A stretch of DNA of 64,000 nucleotides, taken from assembly GCF_002902385.1 (NCBI RefSeq), contig NZ_PPQH01000040.1, forward strand, positions 73,472 to 137,471. Direction: 5' to 3'. This document shows, piece after piece, positions 19,082 through 31,540 of this stretch. The notes under the pieces are model-generated. The model worked only from the letters and a program-made list of their open reading frames with translations. It had not been told where the DNA came from and made no database searches. Position 1 is the first letter of the stretch. Each line of letters starts with the position of its first letter. This DNA is from Staphylococcus intermedius NCTC 11048. Lineage in GTDB: Bacteria; Bacillota; Bacilli; Staphylococcales; Staphylococcaceae. The position numbers were made by a program, and so were the translations under genes.

Positions 19082-19400
19082 CTCTATCATCCTCCTTAAA
19101 ACTAGTGTAACAAAAAAATTGGTAAAAGTGATTCAATACATTTTTGATATTTCTTTTGACATCAAATACCTTAAACCGACACTATTTTAACCGGTTTAAA
19201 AAGGACTTAAACATTTATGACTTATCACTTCGCATTACAATTTGAAAAACGTTATAATAAAAGAAATAAAATGGATGATATGGGGATTGAAACGAAACTT
19301 ACCAGACAATCGAGGGGTATTTATTTTAAGTTGAATGGCAAACTTTTACATAAAGGCATCATATATTTTTATGACATGACATAACAATAGAGGGAGATAC
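19082..19400. other. Divergent intergenic region
   Basis: These 319 bases separate the second usp gene and the CBS/HotDog gene. They contain TTAAACCG/CGGTTTAA arms at 19171-19199 and a TATAAT at 19254-19259 that may serve the rightward gene. A 37-codon frame at 19271-19384 has no ribosome binding site and was not called. Confidence 0.5.
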
Positions 19401-20696
19401 ATGACAAAGCACGAACAAATCATTAAACATATTGAATCATTATCTGTAGGGCAAAAAATTTCGGTCCGTAAAATTGCGAAAGATTTGGACGTCTCAGAAG
19501 GTACAGCATATCGCGCGATAAAAGATGCGAGTCAACGTGGGCTAGTAGCAACTATTGATCGTGTCGGTACCGTTCGTATCGAAAAGAAAACGCGTACCAA
19601 AATGGATCATCTTACCTTTGGAGAAGTAGCAAAAATCGTGGATGGTCACTTGATTGGCGGTAAAGGAGGGCAATTTAATTCACTCACTAAATTTGCGATA
19701 GGGGCGATGGAAGTCGATAATGTCGTTAACTATGTCTCTAAAAATACATTACTGATTGTGGGAAACCGTCTTGATGTACAAAAGGCAGCGCTAGAACGTG
19801 GCAGTGCCGTCTTGATTACAGGTGGTTTTGATACCACTGATGAAATTAAGAAAATGGCAGATGAACAAAACCTACCCATCATTTCTTCCAATTATGATAC
19901 ATTTATGGTTGCCAATATTATCAATAGAGCAATGTACAATCAAATGATTAAAAAAGAGATATTAGTTGTTGAAGATATCGTGATTCCAATCGAACAAACG
20001 TCTTACTTATACGACGACATGACAGTTGCAGATGTGGGCAAAAAATCACGTGAAACGTCACATTCACGTTTTCCGATTGTGGATCGTGAAAACAAGTTGG
20101 CAGGGTTAATCACGAGTAAAGACATTATTGGTAAAGATTTAGACGAAAAACTTTCTCGTGTGATGACGAAACCCGCAATTAATGTCCAGTTAAATACGAC
20201 AGTCGCAAGTTGTGCGCATTTGATGATTTGGGAAGGCATTGAGTTGTTGCCAGTCACAGGAAATCAAAAGCAACTTGTCGGCGTCATTTCACGTGAAGAT
20301 GTTTTAAAAGCAATGCAAATAGTAGGGCGCCAACCACAAGTGGGTGAAACGATTAATGATCAAGTGGCGAAACATATTGAGATTCGTAATCAGCACATCA
20401 TCGTCGAAGTCACACCACAACTAACGAATCAATTCGGGACATTGAGTAAATCTGTATCAGTAGCGATTATCGAAGAAACGATTAAATCAGTGATGCGAAA
20501 ATATAAAAAATTAGAGGTCATGATTGAAAGCTTAAATATTTTTTATATTCGAACTGTACAAATTGAAAGTGAAGTAGAAGTGGATTACACCATTTTAGAT
20601 ATGGGACGTAATTTTGCGAAGTTAGAAGTAACGATGTTCAGTGGGAAACATCCTGTTGCGAAAGCATTAATTATGTGCCAATTATTAGATCATTAA
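19401..20696 (+). CDS. CBS/DRTGG/HotDog-domain regulator (YtoI-like)
   Basis: The 431 residues combine an N-terminal helix-turn-helix (about 1-55, KIAKDLDVSEGTAYRAIKDA), a DRTGG domain (about 70-185), a pair of CBS domains (about 190-310, with SRFPIVDRENKLAGLITSKD) and a C-terminal HotDog thioesterase-like domain. This is the architecture of Bacillus YtoI. CBS pairs usually sense adenosine nucleotides, so a ligand-controlled DNA-binding role is a fair inference, but no target is known. GAGGGAGATAC precedes the ATG. nrnA starts 12 bases after the stop, and the ytoI-nrnA-dnaE order is shared with Bacillus. Confidence 0.88.
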   Translation: MTKHEQIIKHIESLSVGQKISVRKIAKDLDVSEGTAYRAIKDASQRGLVATIDRVGTVRIEKKTRTKMDHLTFGEVAKIVDGHLIGGKGGQFNSLTKFAIGAMEVDNVVNYVSKNTLLIVGNRLDVQKAALERGSAVLITGGFDTTDEIKKMADEQNLPIISSNYDTFMVANIINRAMYNQMIKKEILVVEDIVIPIEQTSYLYDDMTVADVGKKSRETSHSRFPIVDRENKLAGLITSKDIIGKDLDEKLSRVMTKPAINVQLNTTVASCAHLMIWEGIELLPVTGNQKQLVGVISREDVLKAMQIVGRQPQVGETINDQVAKHIEIRNQHIIVEVTPQLTNQFGTLSKSVSVAIIEETIKSVMRKYKKLEVMIESLNIFYIRTVQIESEVEVDYTILDMGRNFAKLEVTMFSGKHPVAKALIMCQLLDH

Positions 20697-20708
20697 GGAG
20701 CGTTAAGT

Positions 20709-21641
20709 ATGCAATTTATTCAAGAAATTCAAAAACAAATTCAACAATATGACACCATTATTATTCACCGTCATGTACGACCTGACCCGGATGCGTTAGG
20801 CTCACAGTTTGGATTAAAAGAATACCTTAAAGTGAAATATCCGACTAAAAATATATATGCTGTTGGAACGGAAGAACCCACGCTTGCATTTATGGGAACA
20901 TTGGATACGATTGATGATGAGCGATATGATGAGGCACTTGTCATTGTGTGTGACACGGCCAATGCTGCACGTATTGATGATGTCCGTTACGATTTCGGCA
21001 AGGCACTCATTAAAATTGACCATCATCCTCCAGTAGATGCGTATGCAGAAATCAATGATGTTGATGTAACGGCTTCATCTACAAGTGAGATGATTTTCGA
21101 TTTCATACAAGGTTCTAACGACTTGGCGTTAATGAATGAAAAAATCGCGAGTGCATTATATTTAGGAATTGTCGGTGATACTGGACGCTTTTTCTTCAAT
21201 AATACGTCGCCTAAAACGATGACGATTGCAAGTCAGTTATTACAGTATGACATTCATCACAATCGATTATTGAATCAACTTGGTGAGAAAGATCCAAGGT
21301 TAATGCCGTTTCATGGCTATGTACTGCAAAATTTCCAACTTTTTGATGATGGCTTTTGCCAAGTGAAAATTACGCATGATGTATTAAAGCAATTCAACAT
21401 TAAGCCCAATGAAGCGTCGTTATATGTCAATGCAGTGGCTGATTTGAAAGGCTTGAAAATATGGGTGTTTGCAGTAGATGAAGGTGAAGATATTCGCTGT
21501 CGCATTCGTTCAAAAGAAATTACAATTAATGACGTTGCAGCTGATTTTGGTGGTGGGGGTCATCCAAATGCTTCGGGTGTGTCCGTCAGTACATGGGATG
21601 AATTTGAATTATTGACCCAAGCACTACGTCAAAAACTATAA
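20709..21641 (+). CDS. nrnA: Bifunctional oligoribonuclease / pAp phosphatase NrnA
   Basis: NrnA is a DHH-DHHA1 phosphoesterase that degrades short RNA oligonucleotides (2-5 nt) and removes the 3' phosphate of pAp from sulfate metabolism. In the 310 residues, the DHH metal motifs are [13 protein letters not shown] (20-32), [10 protein letters not shown] (81-90) and IDHHP (103-107). The DHHA1 substrate motif is [11 protein letters not shown] near residue 282. TTAAGGAG precedes the ATG. It lies between ytoI and dnaE, with 24 bases to dnaE, and is probably co-transcribed with them. Confidence 0.95.
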   Translation: MQFIQEIQKQIQQYDTIIIHRHVRPDPDALGSQFGLKEYLKVKYPTKNIYAVGTEEPTLAFMGTLDTIDDERYDEALVIVCDTANAARIDDVRYDFGKALIKIDHHPPVDAYAEINDVDVTASSTSEMIFDFIQGSNDLALMNEKIASALYLGIVGDTGRFFFNNTSPKTMTIASQLLQYDIHHNRLLNQLGEKDPRLMPFHGYVLQNFQLFDDGFCQVKITHDVLKQFNIKPNEASLYVNAVADLKGLKIWVFAVDEGEDIRCRIRSKEITINDVAADFGGGGHPNASGVSVSTWDEFELLTQALRQKL

Positions 21642-21665
21642 CAGGTTAAAGAAGGTGACTTAACG

Positions 21666-24600
21666 ATGGTTGCACATTTAAATATTCATACGGCTTATGA
21701 CCTTTTAAATTCAAGTATTACAATCGAAGGCGCCGTTCAACGTACTATGGAATTAGGATATTCAGCCATCGCGATTACCGACTTGAATGTCATGTATGGG
21801 GTACCTCAGTTTTACGATGCGTGTATCGCGCATGGCATGAAACCTTTATTAGGGATGACCGTTTATCTCACTGATCAATTGAATGTATTAGAAGCTGTCG
21901 TCATCGCTAAAAATAATGAAGGATTGAAAAATTTATTTAAATTGTCCTCTGACATTAAAGTGAATCGTATGAAACATGTGTCGATTTATGAAAAGAAAGA
22001 TTTGTTTAATGATACAGTGGTCATTTTTAAAAATATGACGAATCAAGAAAAGCATTGGCAAGATGAGATGCCGAACGGTGCCACGTGTTATATTGATCAT
22101 CAATCTGCCGTAGATGGTGCATTGCCAAAAGTATTGATGCAAGCAGCTTACTATGAAAAAGCGGAAGACAAAAATACATTAAAAGTACTACATGCGATTC
22201 GTGATAATACGAAAGTAAATTTGGTGGATTCATACGAAACACCCACTGAACATATTTATGATATTGATGCCTTATATGAACAACAGTATGCGGAAGAATG
22301 GCTCGCACGGACAGATGAAATTGCGAATATGTGTGATGCAAAACTGGAGTATCATCAAGCATTGTTACCTGAATTTGTGACACCAGATGGCAGTTCAGCT
22401 AATGCCTACTTATGGGCTGAGTTAGAGCGCGCACTGGTCAATTTTGACTTAACAGAACCACAGTACCGTGAGCGTTTAAAATATGAATACGACGTCATTA
22501 CACAAATGGGCTATGCGGATTATTTTTTAATCGTTAGTGACTTGATTCGTTATGCAAAATCAAACGGCGTCATGGTCGGTCCTGGACGGGGCTCTTCAGC
22601 GGGTTCATTAGTGAGTTATTTATTAAATATCACGACCATTGATCCGCTTCAATATGATTTGCTGTTTGAACGATTTTTGAACCCTGAGCGTGTGACGATG
22701 CCGGATATCGATATCGACTTTGAAGATACGCAGCGTGAAAAAGTCATTCAATATGTACAACAAAAATATGGTGATTATCGCGTTGCTGGCATTGTGACGT
22801 TTGGCCATTTACTTACGAAAGCTGTTGCACGCGATGTCGGTCGGGTGATGGGTTTTGATGAAGCGACTTTAAGTGAAGCATCTAAATTAATTCCAAGTAA
22901 GCTTGGGGTCACATTAGATGAAGCTTATCAAGAGGAACGTTTCAAAGCATTTGTACATCGAAATCATCGTCATGAACGATGGTTTGAATACTGTAAAAAA
23001 TTAGAAGGGTTACCTCGTAATACGTCGACACATGCGGCAGGTGTGATAGTCAACGACCAACCGCTTTATCGGTCTATTCCGCTCACTGAGGGGGAGACGG
23101 GATTACTGACACAATGGACGATGACTGAGGCAGAACGTATTGGTCTATTAAAAATCGACTTTTTAGGCTTGCGGAACTTAACCATCATACATCAAATCAT
23201 TAAACAAGTGGCACGTGATTTGAAAGTCGACATCGATATTGAACAAATTCCTTTTGATGATGCGCACGTATTTGAGTTGTTGTCTCGTGGTGATACGACA
23301 GGTATTTTCCAACTCGAATCTGAAGGGGTACGGCGTGTATTACAAAAATTACAGCCCGAACATTTTGAAGATATTGTTGCGGTGACGTCGCTTTATCGCC
23401 CGGGGCCAATGGAAGAAATTCCAACGTACATTCGTCGTTGTCATGATCCAAGCCAAGTGACGTATTTACATCCAGATTTGGAGCCGATTTTAAAACGTAC
23501 ATACGGGGTGATTATTTACCAAGAACAAATCATGCAGATTGCGAGTCAGTTTGCAGGGTTTTCTTATGGTGAAGCGGACATTTTACGTCGTGCGATGAGT
23601 AAAAAAAATAGAGAAGTCCTTGAAAATGAGCGTCAACATTTCATTGATGGTGCCAAAGAAAAAGGGTATGCAGAAGCTTTGAGCGGTCAGATTTTTGATT
23701 TGATCTTAAAGTTTGCGGACTATGGTTTTCCACGTGCGCATGCAGTCAGTTATTCAAAAATTGCCTACATCATGACTTATTTAAAAGTGCATTATCCTGC
23801 TTATTTTTATGCCAATATTTTAAGTAACGTGATCGGTAATGAAACGAAAACGAATATGATGATTCAAGAAGCCAAACAGCAACAGATTACAATTCATGGT
23901 CCTCATATTAATAAAAGTCAATGGCGGTATGTCGCAACACGTGAAGGCGTCTATATTTCATTAGGTGCAATTAAAGGTGTTGGTTATCAAACTGTTCAAA
24001 CAATTATGAGTGAGAGACGTGAACAAGGTCCATTTAAAGACTTTTTTGATTTTTGTGATCGTATTCCTGGACGATTAAGAACACGTCGTACATTAGAAGC
24101 ACTGATCTTAACGGGGGCAATGGATTGTTTTGGGAAAAATCGTGCAACATTATTACAATCGATTGATAAGGTGTCGGATACAGATTTCAGTATCGATACT
24201 GATCTCCTAGCAAGTGTCGCAACGATTAAACAAGAATATGCAGAAACTGAAGAAATGCCAAGTCAACAGTTAAGTGATTATGAAAAACAATATTTAGGCT
24301 TTTATGTCACAGCACACCCAGTTGAAAAAGCATTTAACGAAAAGCAATATCTTGGTATTTTTCAACTTCATGCTCAAGCAACGCAGCAACCGATACTCGT
24401 TACTTTAGATGCTGTGCGGGTGATTCGAACAAAGCAAGGTCAGCAAATGGCTTTTGTTGAGCTGAATGATGGAATATCAACAATAGATGGTGTCCTATTT
24501 CCAAAAACGTATCAGCAGTTAACTGGCACTTTAGAGACATCAAAGTTCTATATCATTTGGGGCAAGTTTGAAAAAAGGCATGATAAACTGCAATTGATTA

Positions 24601-24857
24601 TTGACCGATTGACCACTTTAGAAGCCTTTGAAACAGAGAAAAGACAGCAAACACGTAAAATTGTGATTCGAGAAGGTATGACAGATGTGCTACAACAACA
24701 GTTTTTAACTCAAACGCCAATCAACAATGGTGTTGCAGTGTATCAATATCAAGAAAGTGATCATACATTTCTATTTAAAGGATATTTATTACAACCAAAT
24801 ACCCATTTAGATGCACTTTTATCAATGATTGAACCTGAACATATCCGTTTGTTATAA
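21666..24857 (+). CDS. dnaE: DNA polymerase III alpha subunit DnaE
   Basis: DnaE is the error-prone replicative polymerase of low-GC Gram-positives; it extends RNA primers before handing over to PolC. The 1063 residues contain an N-terminal PHP domain (about 1-200), palm and fingers with PDIDIDFED as a catalytic Asp motif, the GPGRGSSAGSLVSYLL nucleotide-binding segment, helix-hairpin-helix elements and an OB fold (about 920-1000). The PHP opening reads HLNIHT where the metal-binding form is HxH-rich, so the PHP site looks partly degenerate and proofreading is not expected. The start follows GAAGGTGAC. Confidence 0.97.
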   Translation: MVAHLNIHTAYDLLNSSITIEGAVQRTMELGYSAIAITDLNVMYGVPQFYDACIAHGMKPLLGMTVYLTDQLNVLEAVVIAKNNEGLKNLFKLSSDIKVNRMKHVSIYEKKDLFNDTVVIFKNMTNQEKHWQDEMPNGATCYIDHQSAVDGALPKVLMQAAYYEKAEDKNTLKVLHAIRDNTKVNLVDSYETPTEHIYDIDALYEQQYAEEWLARTDEIANMCDAKLEYHQALLPEFVTPDGSSANAYLWAELERALVNFDLTEPQYRERLKYEYDVITQMGYADYFLIVSDLIRYAKSNGVMVGPGRGSSAGSLVSYLLNITTIDPLQYDLLFERFLNPERVTMPDIDIDFEDTQREKVIQYVQQKYGDYRVAGIVTFGHLLTKAVARDVGRVMGFDEATLSEASKLIPSKLGVTLDEAYQEERFKAFVHRNHRHERWFEYCKKLEGLPRNTSTHAAGVIVNDQPLYRSIPLTEGETGLLTQWTMTEAERIGLLKIDFLGLRNLTIIHQIIKQVARDLKVDIDIEQIPFDDAHVFELLSRGDTTGIFQLESEGVRRVLQKLQPEHFEDIVAVTSLYRPGPMEEIPTYIRRCHDPSQVTYLHPDLEPILKRTYGVIIYQEQIMQIASQFAGFSYGEADILRRAMSKKNREVLENERQHFIDGAKEKGYAEALSGQIFDLILKFADYGFPRAHAVSYSKIAYIMTYLKVHYPAYFYANILSNVIGNETKTNMMIQEAKQQQITIHGPHINKSQWRYVATREGVYISLGAIKGVGYQTVQTIMSERREQGPFKDFFDFCDRIPGRLRTRRTLEALILTGAMDCFGKNRATLLQSIDKVSDTDFSIDTDLLASVATIKQEYAETEEMPSQQLSDYEKQYLGFYVTAHPVEKAFNEKQYLGIFQLHAQATQQPILVTLDAVRVIRTKQGQQMAFVELNDGISTIDGVLFPKTYQQLTGTLETSKFYIIWGKFEKRHDKLQLIIDRLTTLEAFETEKRQQTRKIVIREGMTDVLQQQFLTQTPINNGVAVYQYQESDHTFLFKGYLLQPNTHLDALLSMIEPEHIRLL

Positions 24858-24908
24858 TGAGGTGGTATTTTGCGCAGGTAAGCGATAATATAAGGATTAA
24901 AGCTGACT

Positions 24909-24936
24909 TTGATATGCGTATATAATGTGCTATAGT
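24909..24936 (+). promoter_or_regulatory. Likely promoter of the malic enzyme operon
   Basis: TTGATA (24909-24914) and TATAGT (24931-24936) are 16 bases apart; TATAAT sequences at 24920 and 24936 are alternative -10 elements. Confidence 0.5.
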
Positions 24937-24999
24937 ATAATGGCGATTAAAAGAGGACTTAACATAAAGTTGGAATTTGAATATGGGAGATGATTATCA

Positions 25000-26232
25000 A
25001 TGTCCTTAAGAGATGATGCACTGCAAATGCATAAAGAAAATCATGGCAAATTAGCCGTTAGTCCAAAAGTTAAGGTAACGAATAAAGAGGAACTAAGCTT
25101 AGCCTATTCTCCAGGTGTAGCGGAACCTTGTAAGGACATACATGAAAGACCGAGTCGTGTATACGATTATACAATGAAAAGTAATATGGTTGCTGTTATT
25201 TCTGATGGTACTGCCGTTTTAGGGCTTGGAAATATCGGTGCTGAAGCGAGTATCCCAGTAATGGAGGGGAAAGCGGTACTTTTTAAAAGTTTTGCAGGCG
25301 TCGATGCATTTCCATTGTCACTCGCAACAAATGACACAGAAGAAATTATTCGTACTGTGAAACTCGTGGAACCTAACTTTGGTGGCGTTAATTTAGAGGA
25401 CATTTCTGCACCGCGCTGTTTTGAAATTGAAGAGCGTTTGAAAAAAGAAACAAAAATTCCTGTTTTTCATGATGATCAACACGGGACTGCGATTGTAACT
25501 GTGGCAGGTTTGGTCAATGCGTTACGTATCGTTGATAAAGACTTAGCAGACATTAAAGTCGTCCTTAACGGTGCAGGTGCTGCTGGTATTGCGATTGTGA
25601 AATTACTGTATTCATATGGCGTCCGTCATATGATTATGTGCGATTCGAAAGGTGCGATTTATGAAGGTCGTCCATATGGTATGAATGAAACGAAAGATAC
25701 TGTAGCAAAATGGACGAATAAAGATAAAGTCGAAGGGAAATTGGTCGATGTCATTGAAGGTGCAGATGTTTTCATTGGTGTTTCTGTTGCAGACGCACTC
25801 TCTGAAGAAATGGTGAAATCTATGAATGATGACGCTATTATTTTTGCAATGGCAAATCCAAATCCTGAAATTACACCAGATAAGGCGAAACATGCTGGTG
25901 CTAAAGTGATCGGAACAGGGCGTTCTGACTTTCCAAACCAAATTAATAATGTTTTAGCATTCCCAGGTATTTTCCGTGGTGCATTAGATGTGCGTGCGAC
26001 ACATATTAACGAAGAGATGAAACGTGCAGCAGTTGAAGCAATTGCTAACTTAATTACAGATGAAGAGCGTAACCCAGATTATGTCATTCCTGGTCCATTT
26101 GATTACCGTGTCGCGCCGTCTGTTGCAAGAGAAGTGGCACGTGCTGCGATGGAATCAGGTGTCGCACGTATAGAAGTCGATCCAGATGATGTATACGAGA
26201 AGACGTTATCACTCACTGACTTGAAGAAATAA
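25000..26232 (+). CDS. NAD(P)-dependent malic enzyme
   Basis: The enzyme decarboxylates malate to pyruvate. Its 410 residues match the short bacterial form such as Bacillus YtsJ. The malic domain carries SPGVAEPC and PVFHDDQHGTAIV, and the Rossmann domain carries NGAGAAGIAIVKLL. In Firmicutes this form often prefers NADP, but I cannot fix the cofactor by eye. GGGAGATG precedes the ATG. accD starts 44 bases after the stop, so the genes may form one unit that supplies pyruvate and reducing power next to fatty acid synthesis. The same neighbourhood occurs in S. aureus. Confidence 0.94.
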   Translation: MSLRDDALQMHKENHGKLAVSPKVKVTNKEELSLAYSPGVAEPCKDIHERPSRVYDYTMKSNMVAVISDGTAVLGLGNIGAEASIPVMEGKAVLFKSFAGVDAFPLSLATNDTEEIIRTVKLVEPNFGGVNLEDISAPRCFEIEERLKKETKIPVFHDDQHGTAIVTVAGLVNALRIVDKDLADIKVVLNGAGAAGIAIVKLLYSYGVRHMIMCDSKGAIYEGRPYGMNETKDTVAKWTNKDKVEGKLVDVIEGADVFIGVSVADALSEEMVKSMNDDAIIFAMANPNPEITPDKAKHAGAKVIGTGRSDFPNQINNVLAFPGIFRGALDVRATHINEEMKRAAVEAIANLITDEERNPDYVIPGPFDYRVAPSVAREVARAAMESGVARIEVDPDDVYEKTLSLTDLKK

Positions 26233-26276
26233 CACAAACTTGATTGATAGCCGATGGAAAAGTGGAGGTAATAAAG

Positions 26277-27137
26277 ATGTTTAAAGACTTTTTTAACCGT
26301 AATTCTAAAAAGAAAAAATATGTTACGGTTCAAGATTCGAAACAAAATGATGTTCCTGAAGGCATAATGACCAAATGTCCAAACTGTAAAAAAATTATGT
26401 ACACAAAAGAGCTCACTGAAAATTTGAATGTATGTTTTAATTGTGATCATCATATTCAATTATCAGCTTATGGTCGTATTGAAGCCATTGCCGATAATGG
26501 AACTTTTGAAGAATTTGATAAAGGGATGACCTCTGCAAATCCATTAAACTTTCCTGGCTATGAAGAGAAGGTTGAAAAAGACCAAGAGAAAACAGGATTA
26601 AATGAAGCCATCATCACAGGAACTGCAGAACTCAATGGCATTAAATTTGGTATCGGTGTGATGGATCCAAGATTTAGAATGGGCAGTATGGGATCCGTTG
26701 TGGGTGAAAAAATTTGTCGCATTGTTGACCATTGTACAGAGGAACGCTTGCCATTCGTCTTGTTTACTGCATCAGGTGGTGCGCGTATGCAAGAAGGGAT
26801 TATTTCACTCATGCAAATGGCTAAAACAAGTGTATCATTAGAAAGACATTCTGATGCAGGTTTATTATTCATTTCCTATATGACGCATCCAACAACAGGC
26901 GGTGTGTCTGCAAGTTTTGCATCTGTCGGTGATATTAACTTAGCAGAACCGAAAGCATTAATAGGTTTTGCAGGACGACGTGTGATTGAGCAAACCATTA
27001 ATGAAAAATTACCAGATGATTTCCAAACAGCTGAATTTTTATTAGAACATGGGCAGCTCGATAAAGTTGTGCATCGAAGCGAAATGAAAAAAACATTAGC
27101 GACGTTATTTGATATGCATCGTGAGGTGGAAAAGTAA
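26277..27137 (+). CDS. accD: Acetyl-CoA carboxylase carboxyltransferase subunit beta
   Basis: AccD, with AccA, moves the carboxyl group from biotin to acetyl-CoA to make malonyl-CoA for fatty acid synthesis. The 286 residues begin with a basic leader and a four-cysteine zinc ribbon (C34, C37, C53, C56), followed by the crotonase-like carboxyltransferase domain with [10 protein letters not shown] and [16 protein letters not shown] lies 9 bases before ATG 26277; an upstream reading from 26244 would run through this ribosome binding site. The stop overlaps the accA start by one base. Confidence 0.97.
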   Translation: MFKDFFNRNSKKKKYVTVQDSKQNDVPEGIMTKCPNCKKIMYTKELTENLNVCFNCDHHIQLSAYGRIEAIADNGTFEEFDKGMTSANPLNFPGYEEKVEKDQEKTGLNEAIITGTAELNGIKFGIGVMDPRFRMGSMGSVVGEKICRIVDHCTEERLPFVLFTASGGARMQEGIISLMQMAKTSVSLERHSDAGLLFISYMTHPTTGGVSASFASVGDINLAEPKALIGFAGRRVIEQTINEKLPDDFQTAEFLLEHGQLDKVVHRSEMKKTLATLFDMHREVEK

Positions 27138-28081
27138 TGCTTGATTTTGAAAAGCCAATCCAAGATATAAAAACTAAAATTGAATCATTGAAAGAAACAC
27201 AAGCCAAAAATGATGTCGATTTATCAGACGAAATCGAAATACTTGAAGCCGCATTGCAAACAGAAAAAGAAAAGATTTATACGTCCTTAAAACCGTGGGA
27301 TCGTGTTCAAATTGCAAGATTGCCAGAAAGACCGACTGTATTAGACTACATTCCATACATTTTTGATGATTTTATCGAATTGCATGGTGATCGAAACTTT
27401 AGAGATGATCCTGCCATTGTAGGAGGGTTAGCGTATTTCAATGGTAAACCCGTGACAGTTATTGGTCAACAACGTGGAAAAGATACGAAAGATAATATTT
27501 ACCGTAACTTTGGTATGGCACATCCTGAAGGTTATCGAAAAGCGTTAAGATTGATGAAGGAAGCTGAAAAGTTTAACCGTCCTATTTTTACATTTATCGA
27601 TACAAAAGGTGCATATCCTGGTAAAGCTGCTGAAGAACGTGGTCAAAGTGAATCAATTGCACGTAACCTCGTTTCAATGGCTGGGCTAACAGTACCTGTA
27701 ATTTCTATTGTTATCGGTGAAGGTGGAAGCGGCGGCGCACTTGGTCTTGGTGTGAGCAATCGATTATTGATGTTAGAAAACAGTACATATTCTGTTATTT
27801 CACCTGAAGGCGCGGCAGGTATTTTATGGAAAGATAGTTCTCTCGCTAAAATTGCAGCAGAGACAATGAAAATTACAGCTTATGATTTATTAGAATTGAA
27901 CATTATTGATGAAGTGGTGAAAGAGCCTTTAGGAGGTGCGCATCACGACGTTGAAATGTTGGCGAAACGTATTAAGCAAAAGTTTACCAAACATTTAGCA
28001 TCGTTTGAAAATATGACACCTGCTGATATTAAAGAAGATCGTTTTGAGAAATTCCGAAATATTGGTTCGTATGTTGAATAG
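27137..28081 (+). CDS. accA: Acetyl-CoA carboxylase carboxyltransferase subunit alpha
   Basis: AccA is the partner of AccD in the A2D2 carboxyltransferase. The 314 residues have a helical N-terminus (1-60) and the crotonase-fold core with [18 protein letters not shown] and the oxyanion/CoA region [13 protein letters not shown]. Start and stop of accA and accD overlap in TAATG, so synthesis of the two subunits is coupled, which suits their 1:1 use. A strong terminator follows 10 bases after the stop. Confidence 0.97.
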   Translation: MLDFEKPIQDIKTKIESLKETQAKNDVDLSDEIEILEAALQTEKEKIYTSLKPWDRVQIARLPERPTVLDYIPYIFDDFIELHGDRNFRDDPAIVGGLAYFNGKPVTVIGQQRGKDTKDNIYRNFGMAHPEGYRKALRLMKEAEKFNRPIFTFIDTKGAYPGKAAEERGQSESIARNLVSMAGLTVPVISIVIGEGGSGGALGLGVSNRLLMLENSTYSVISPEGAAGILWKDSSLAKIAAETMKITAYDLLELNIIDEVVKEPLGGAHHDVEMLAKRIKQKFTKHLASFENMTPADIKEDRFEKFRNIGSYVE

Positions 28082-28090
28082 TTTTGAGTG

Positions 28091-28138
28091 AAAAAAGTAT
28101 GAGTGCCTTGGTATGATCGAGGTACCCATACTTTTTTG
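28091..28138 (+). terminator. accDA terminator
   Basis: AAAAAAGTATG pairs with CATACTTTTTT, extended inward by GTGCCTTGG/CGAGGTACC. It is symmetric, so it could act in both directions. Confidence 0.9.
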
Positions 28139-29694
<1,556 letters not shown>

Positions 29695-29712
29695 TTTTAG
29701 GAGGCATTTCCA

Positions 29713-31473
29713 ATGAAAAAAACTAAAATCGTTTGTACGATTGGACCAGCATCAGAATCAGAAGATATGTTAGAAAAGTTAATGAAAGCAGGTATGAACG
29801 TTGCGCGATTAAACTTTTCACATGGTTCACATGATGAACATGCAGCACGTATTCGTTCAATTCGTAAAATAGCGAAAAAGTTAGAGAAAAATATTGGTAT
29901 CTTACTTGATACAAAAGGACCTGAAATCCGTACACATGACATGAAAGATGGTATTATTACACTTGAAAAAGGTTCACATGTCATCGTGAGTATGCATGAA
30001 GTTGAAGGTACAGCGGAAAAGTTCTCTGTCACATACGAAAATTTAATTAATGATGTTGAAGTAGGCTCATTTATTCTCTTAGATGATGGATTGATTGAAC
30101 TTGAAGTGGAATCTATTGATCACGCAGCAGGCGAAGTACACTGTAAGGTATTAAATACAGGTGAACTTAAAAATAAAAAAGGTGTAAACTTACCAGGTGT
30201 TCGTGTAAATTTACCTGGTATTACTGATAAAGACGCGCAAGATATTCGTTTTGGTATTGAACAAGACGTTGACTTTATTGCAGCAAGTTTCGTGCGTCGT
30301 GCAAGTGACGTTTTAGAAATCCGTAAAATTTTAGAAGAAGTGGGCAACCGCACGATTAGCATTATCCCTAAAATTGAAAACCAAGAAGGTATTGATAATA
30401 TTGATGAAATTCTTGAAGTTTCTGACGGCTTAATGGTAGCCAGAGGGGATATGGGTGTTGAAATTCCACCAGAAGCAGTGCCGATTGTTCAAAAAGAATT
30501 AATTCGTAAATGTAATAAACTTGGTAAACCAGTGATTACTGCGACACAAATGTTAGACTCTATGCAACGTAATCCTCGTGCGACACGTGCAGAAGCATCA
30601 GACGTTGCCAATGCAATTTACGATGGTACTGATGCAGTCATGCTTTCAGGGGAAACTGCTGCAGGGGCTTATCCTGAAGAAGCAGTTAAAGCAATGCATG
30701 ATATCGCAGTTGCTGCTGAACAAGCACAAAACTATAAGCAACTGTTATCAGATCGCACAAAACTTGTTGAAACATCACTTGTGAACGCGATAGGTGTGTC
30801 TGCAGCTCATACGGCTTTAAACTTAAGTGTTAAAGCAATCGTCGCTGCAACAGAAAGTGGTAAAACTGCGCGTACGATTTCTAAATACAGACCAAAATCT
30901 GATATTATCGCGGTGACTCCATTTGAAACAACAGCACGTCAATGTACACTTGTATGGGGTGTTTATCCAGTTGTTCGTGAAGGTAACTTTACGACAGATG
31001 AATTATTAAACAATTCTGTAGCCACTGCGATTGAATCTGAACGTGTTGAAAATGGTGATTTACTCATTATCATTGCAGGTGTACCTACAGGTGAATCGGG
31101 TACAACTAACTTAATGAAATTACATCTTGTTGGTGAAGATTTAGCAAGTGGACAAGGTATTGGACGTAACTCAGCAGTAGGTCGCACAGTAGTTGTGAAC
31201 AATGCTTCTGAATTAAAAGGTCGCGACTTAGAGCAAGCCGTGATCGTTACACCATCTATTGACGAAAGTATTATTCCGTATTTAGATCAAGCTATTGCAT
31301 TAGTGACTGAAGAAGCTGGATTAACGTCTTCAAGTGCAATTATTGGACTTGAAAAAGGTATTCCAACTGTTGTGGGAGTTGACAATGTCGTCGATACAAT
31401 TCCAGACAACGCATTAGTGACAGTAGATGCGACACAAGGTAAAGTTTATGAAGGTTATGCGAACGTACTATAA
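29713..31473 (+). CDS. pyk: Pyruvate kinase with C-terminal PEP-utiliser-like domain
   Basis: Pyk converts PEP and ADP to pyruvate and ATP. The 586 residues are about 110 longer than the E. coli enzyme. The catalytic barrel includes [18 protein letters not shown] and PKIENQEG, and the allosteric C domain runs to about 475. The extra C-terminal domain resembles the mobile phosphohistidine domain of PEP-utilising enzymes but shows no obvious catalytic His; this extension is known in Bacillus and Staphylococcus. TAGGAGG precedes the ATG. The gene ends the pfkA-pyk operon. Confidence 0.98.
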   Translation: MKKTKIVCTIGPASESEDMLEKLMKAGMNVARLNFSHGSHDEHAARIRSIRKIAKKLEKNIGILLDTKGPEIRTHDMKDGIITLEKGSHVIVSMHEVEGTAEKFSVTYENLINDVEVGSFILLDDGLIELEVESIDHAAGEVHCKVLNTGELKNKKGVNLPGVRVNLPGITDKDAQDIRFGIEQDVDFIAASFVRRASDVLEIRKILEEVGNRTISIIPKIENQEGIDNIDEILEVSDGLMVARGDMGVEIPPEAVPIVQKELIRKCNKLGKPVITATQMLDSMQRNPRATRAEASDVANAIYDGTDAVMLSGETAAGAYPEEAVKAMHDIAVAAEQAQNYKQLLSDRTKLVETSLVNAIGVSAAHTALNLSVKAIVAATESGKTARTISKYRPKSDIIAVTPFETTARQCTLVWGVYPVVREGNFTTDELLNNSVATAIESERVENGDLLIIIAGVPTGESGTTNLMKLHLVGEDLASGQGIGRNSAVGRTVVVNNASELKGRDLEQAVIVTPSIDESIIPYLDQAIALVTEEAGLTSSSAIIGLEKGIPTVVGVDNVVDTIPDNALVTVDATQGKVYEGYANVL

Positions 31474-31502
31474 TTTTTAAATCGATGAAATGCAATAAAA
31501 TA

Positions 31503-31540
31503 AAGGTTGGTAAGGTCAATATACCTTACCGACCTTTTTT
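31503..31540 (+). terminator. pfkA-pyk terminator
   Basis: AGGTTGGTAAGGT pairs with ACCTTACCGACCT around a 5-base loop, followed by T6. Confidence 0.92.

Noticed and set aside
19271..19384. 37-codon frame before the CBS/HotDog gene
   Set aside because: No Shine-Dalgarno sequence is present and the frame ends just before the true ribosome binding site; it is probably leader or promoter sequence.
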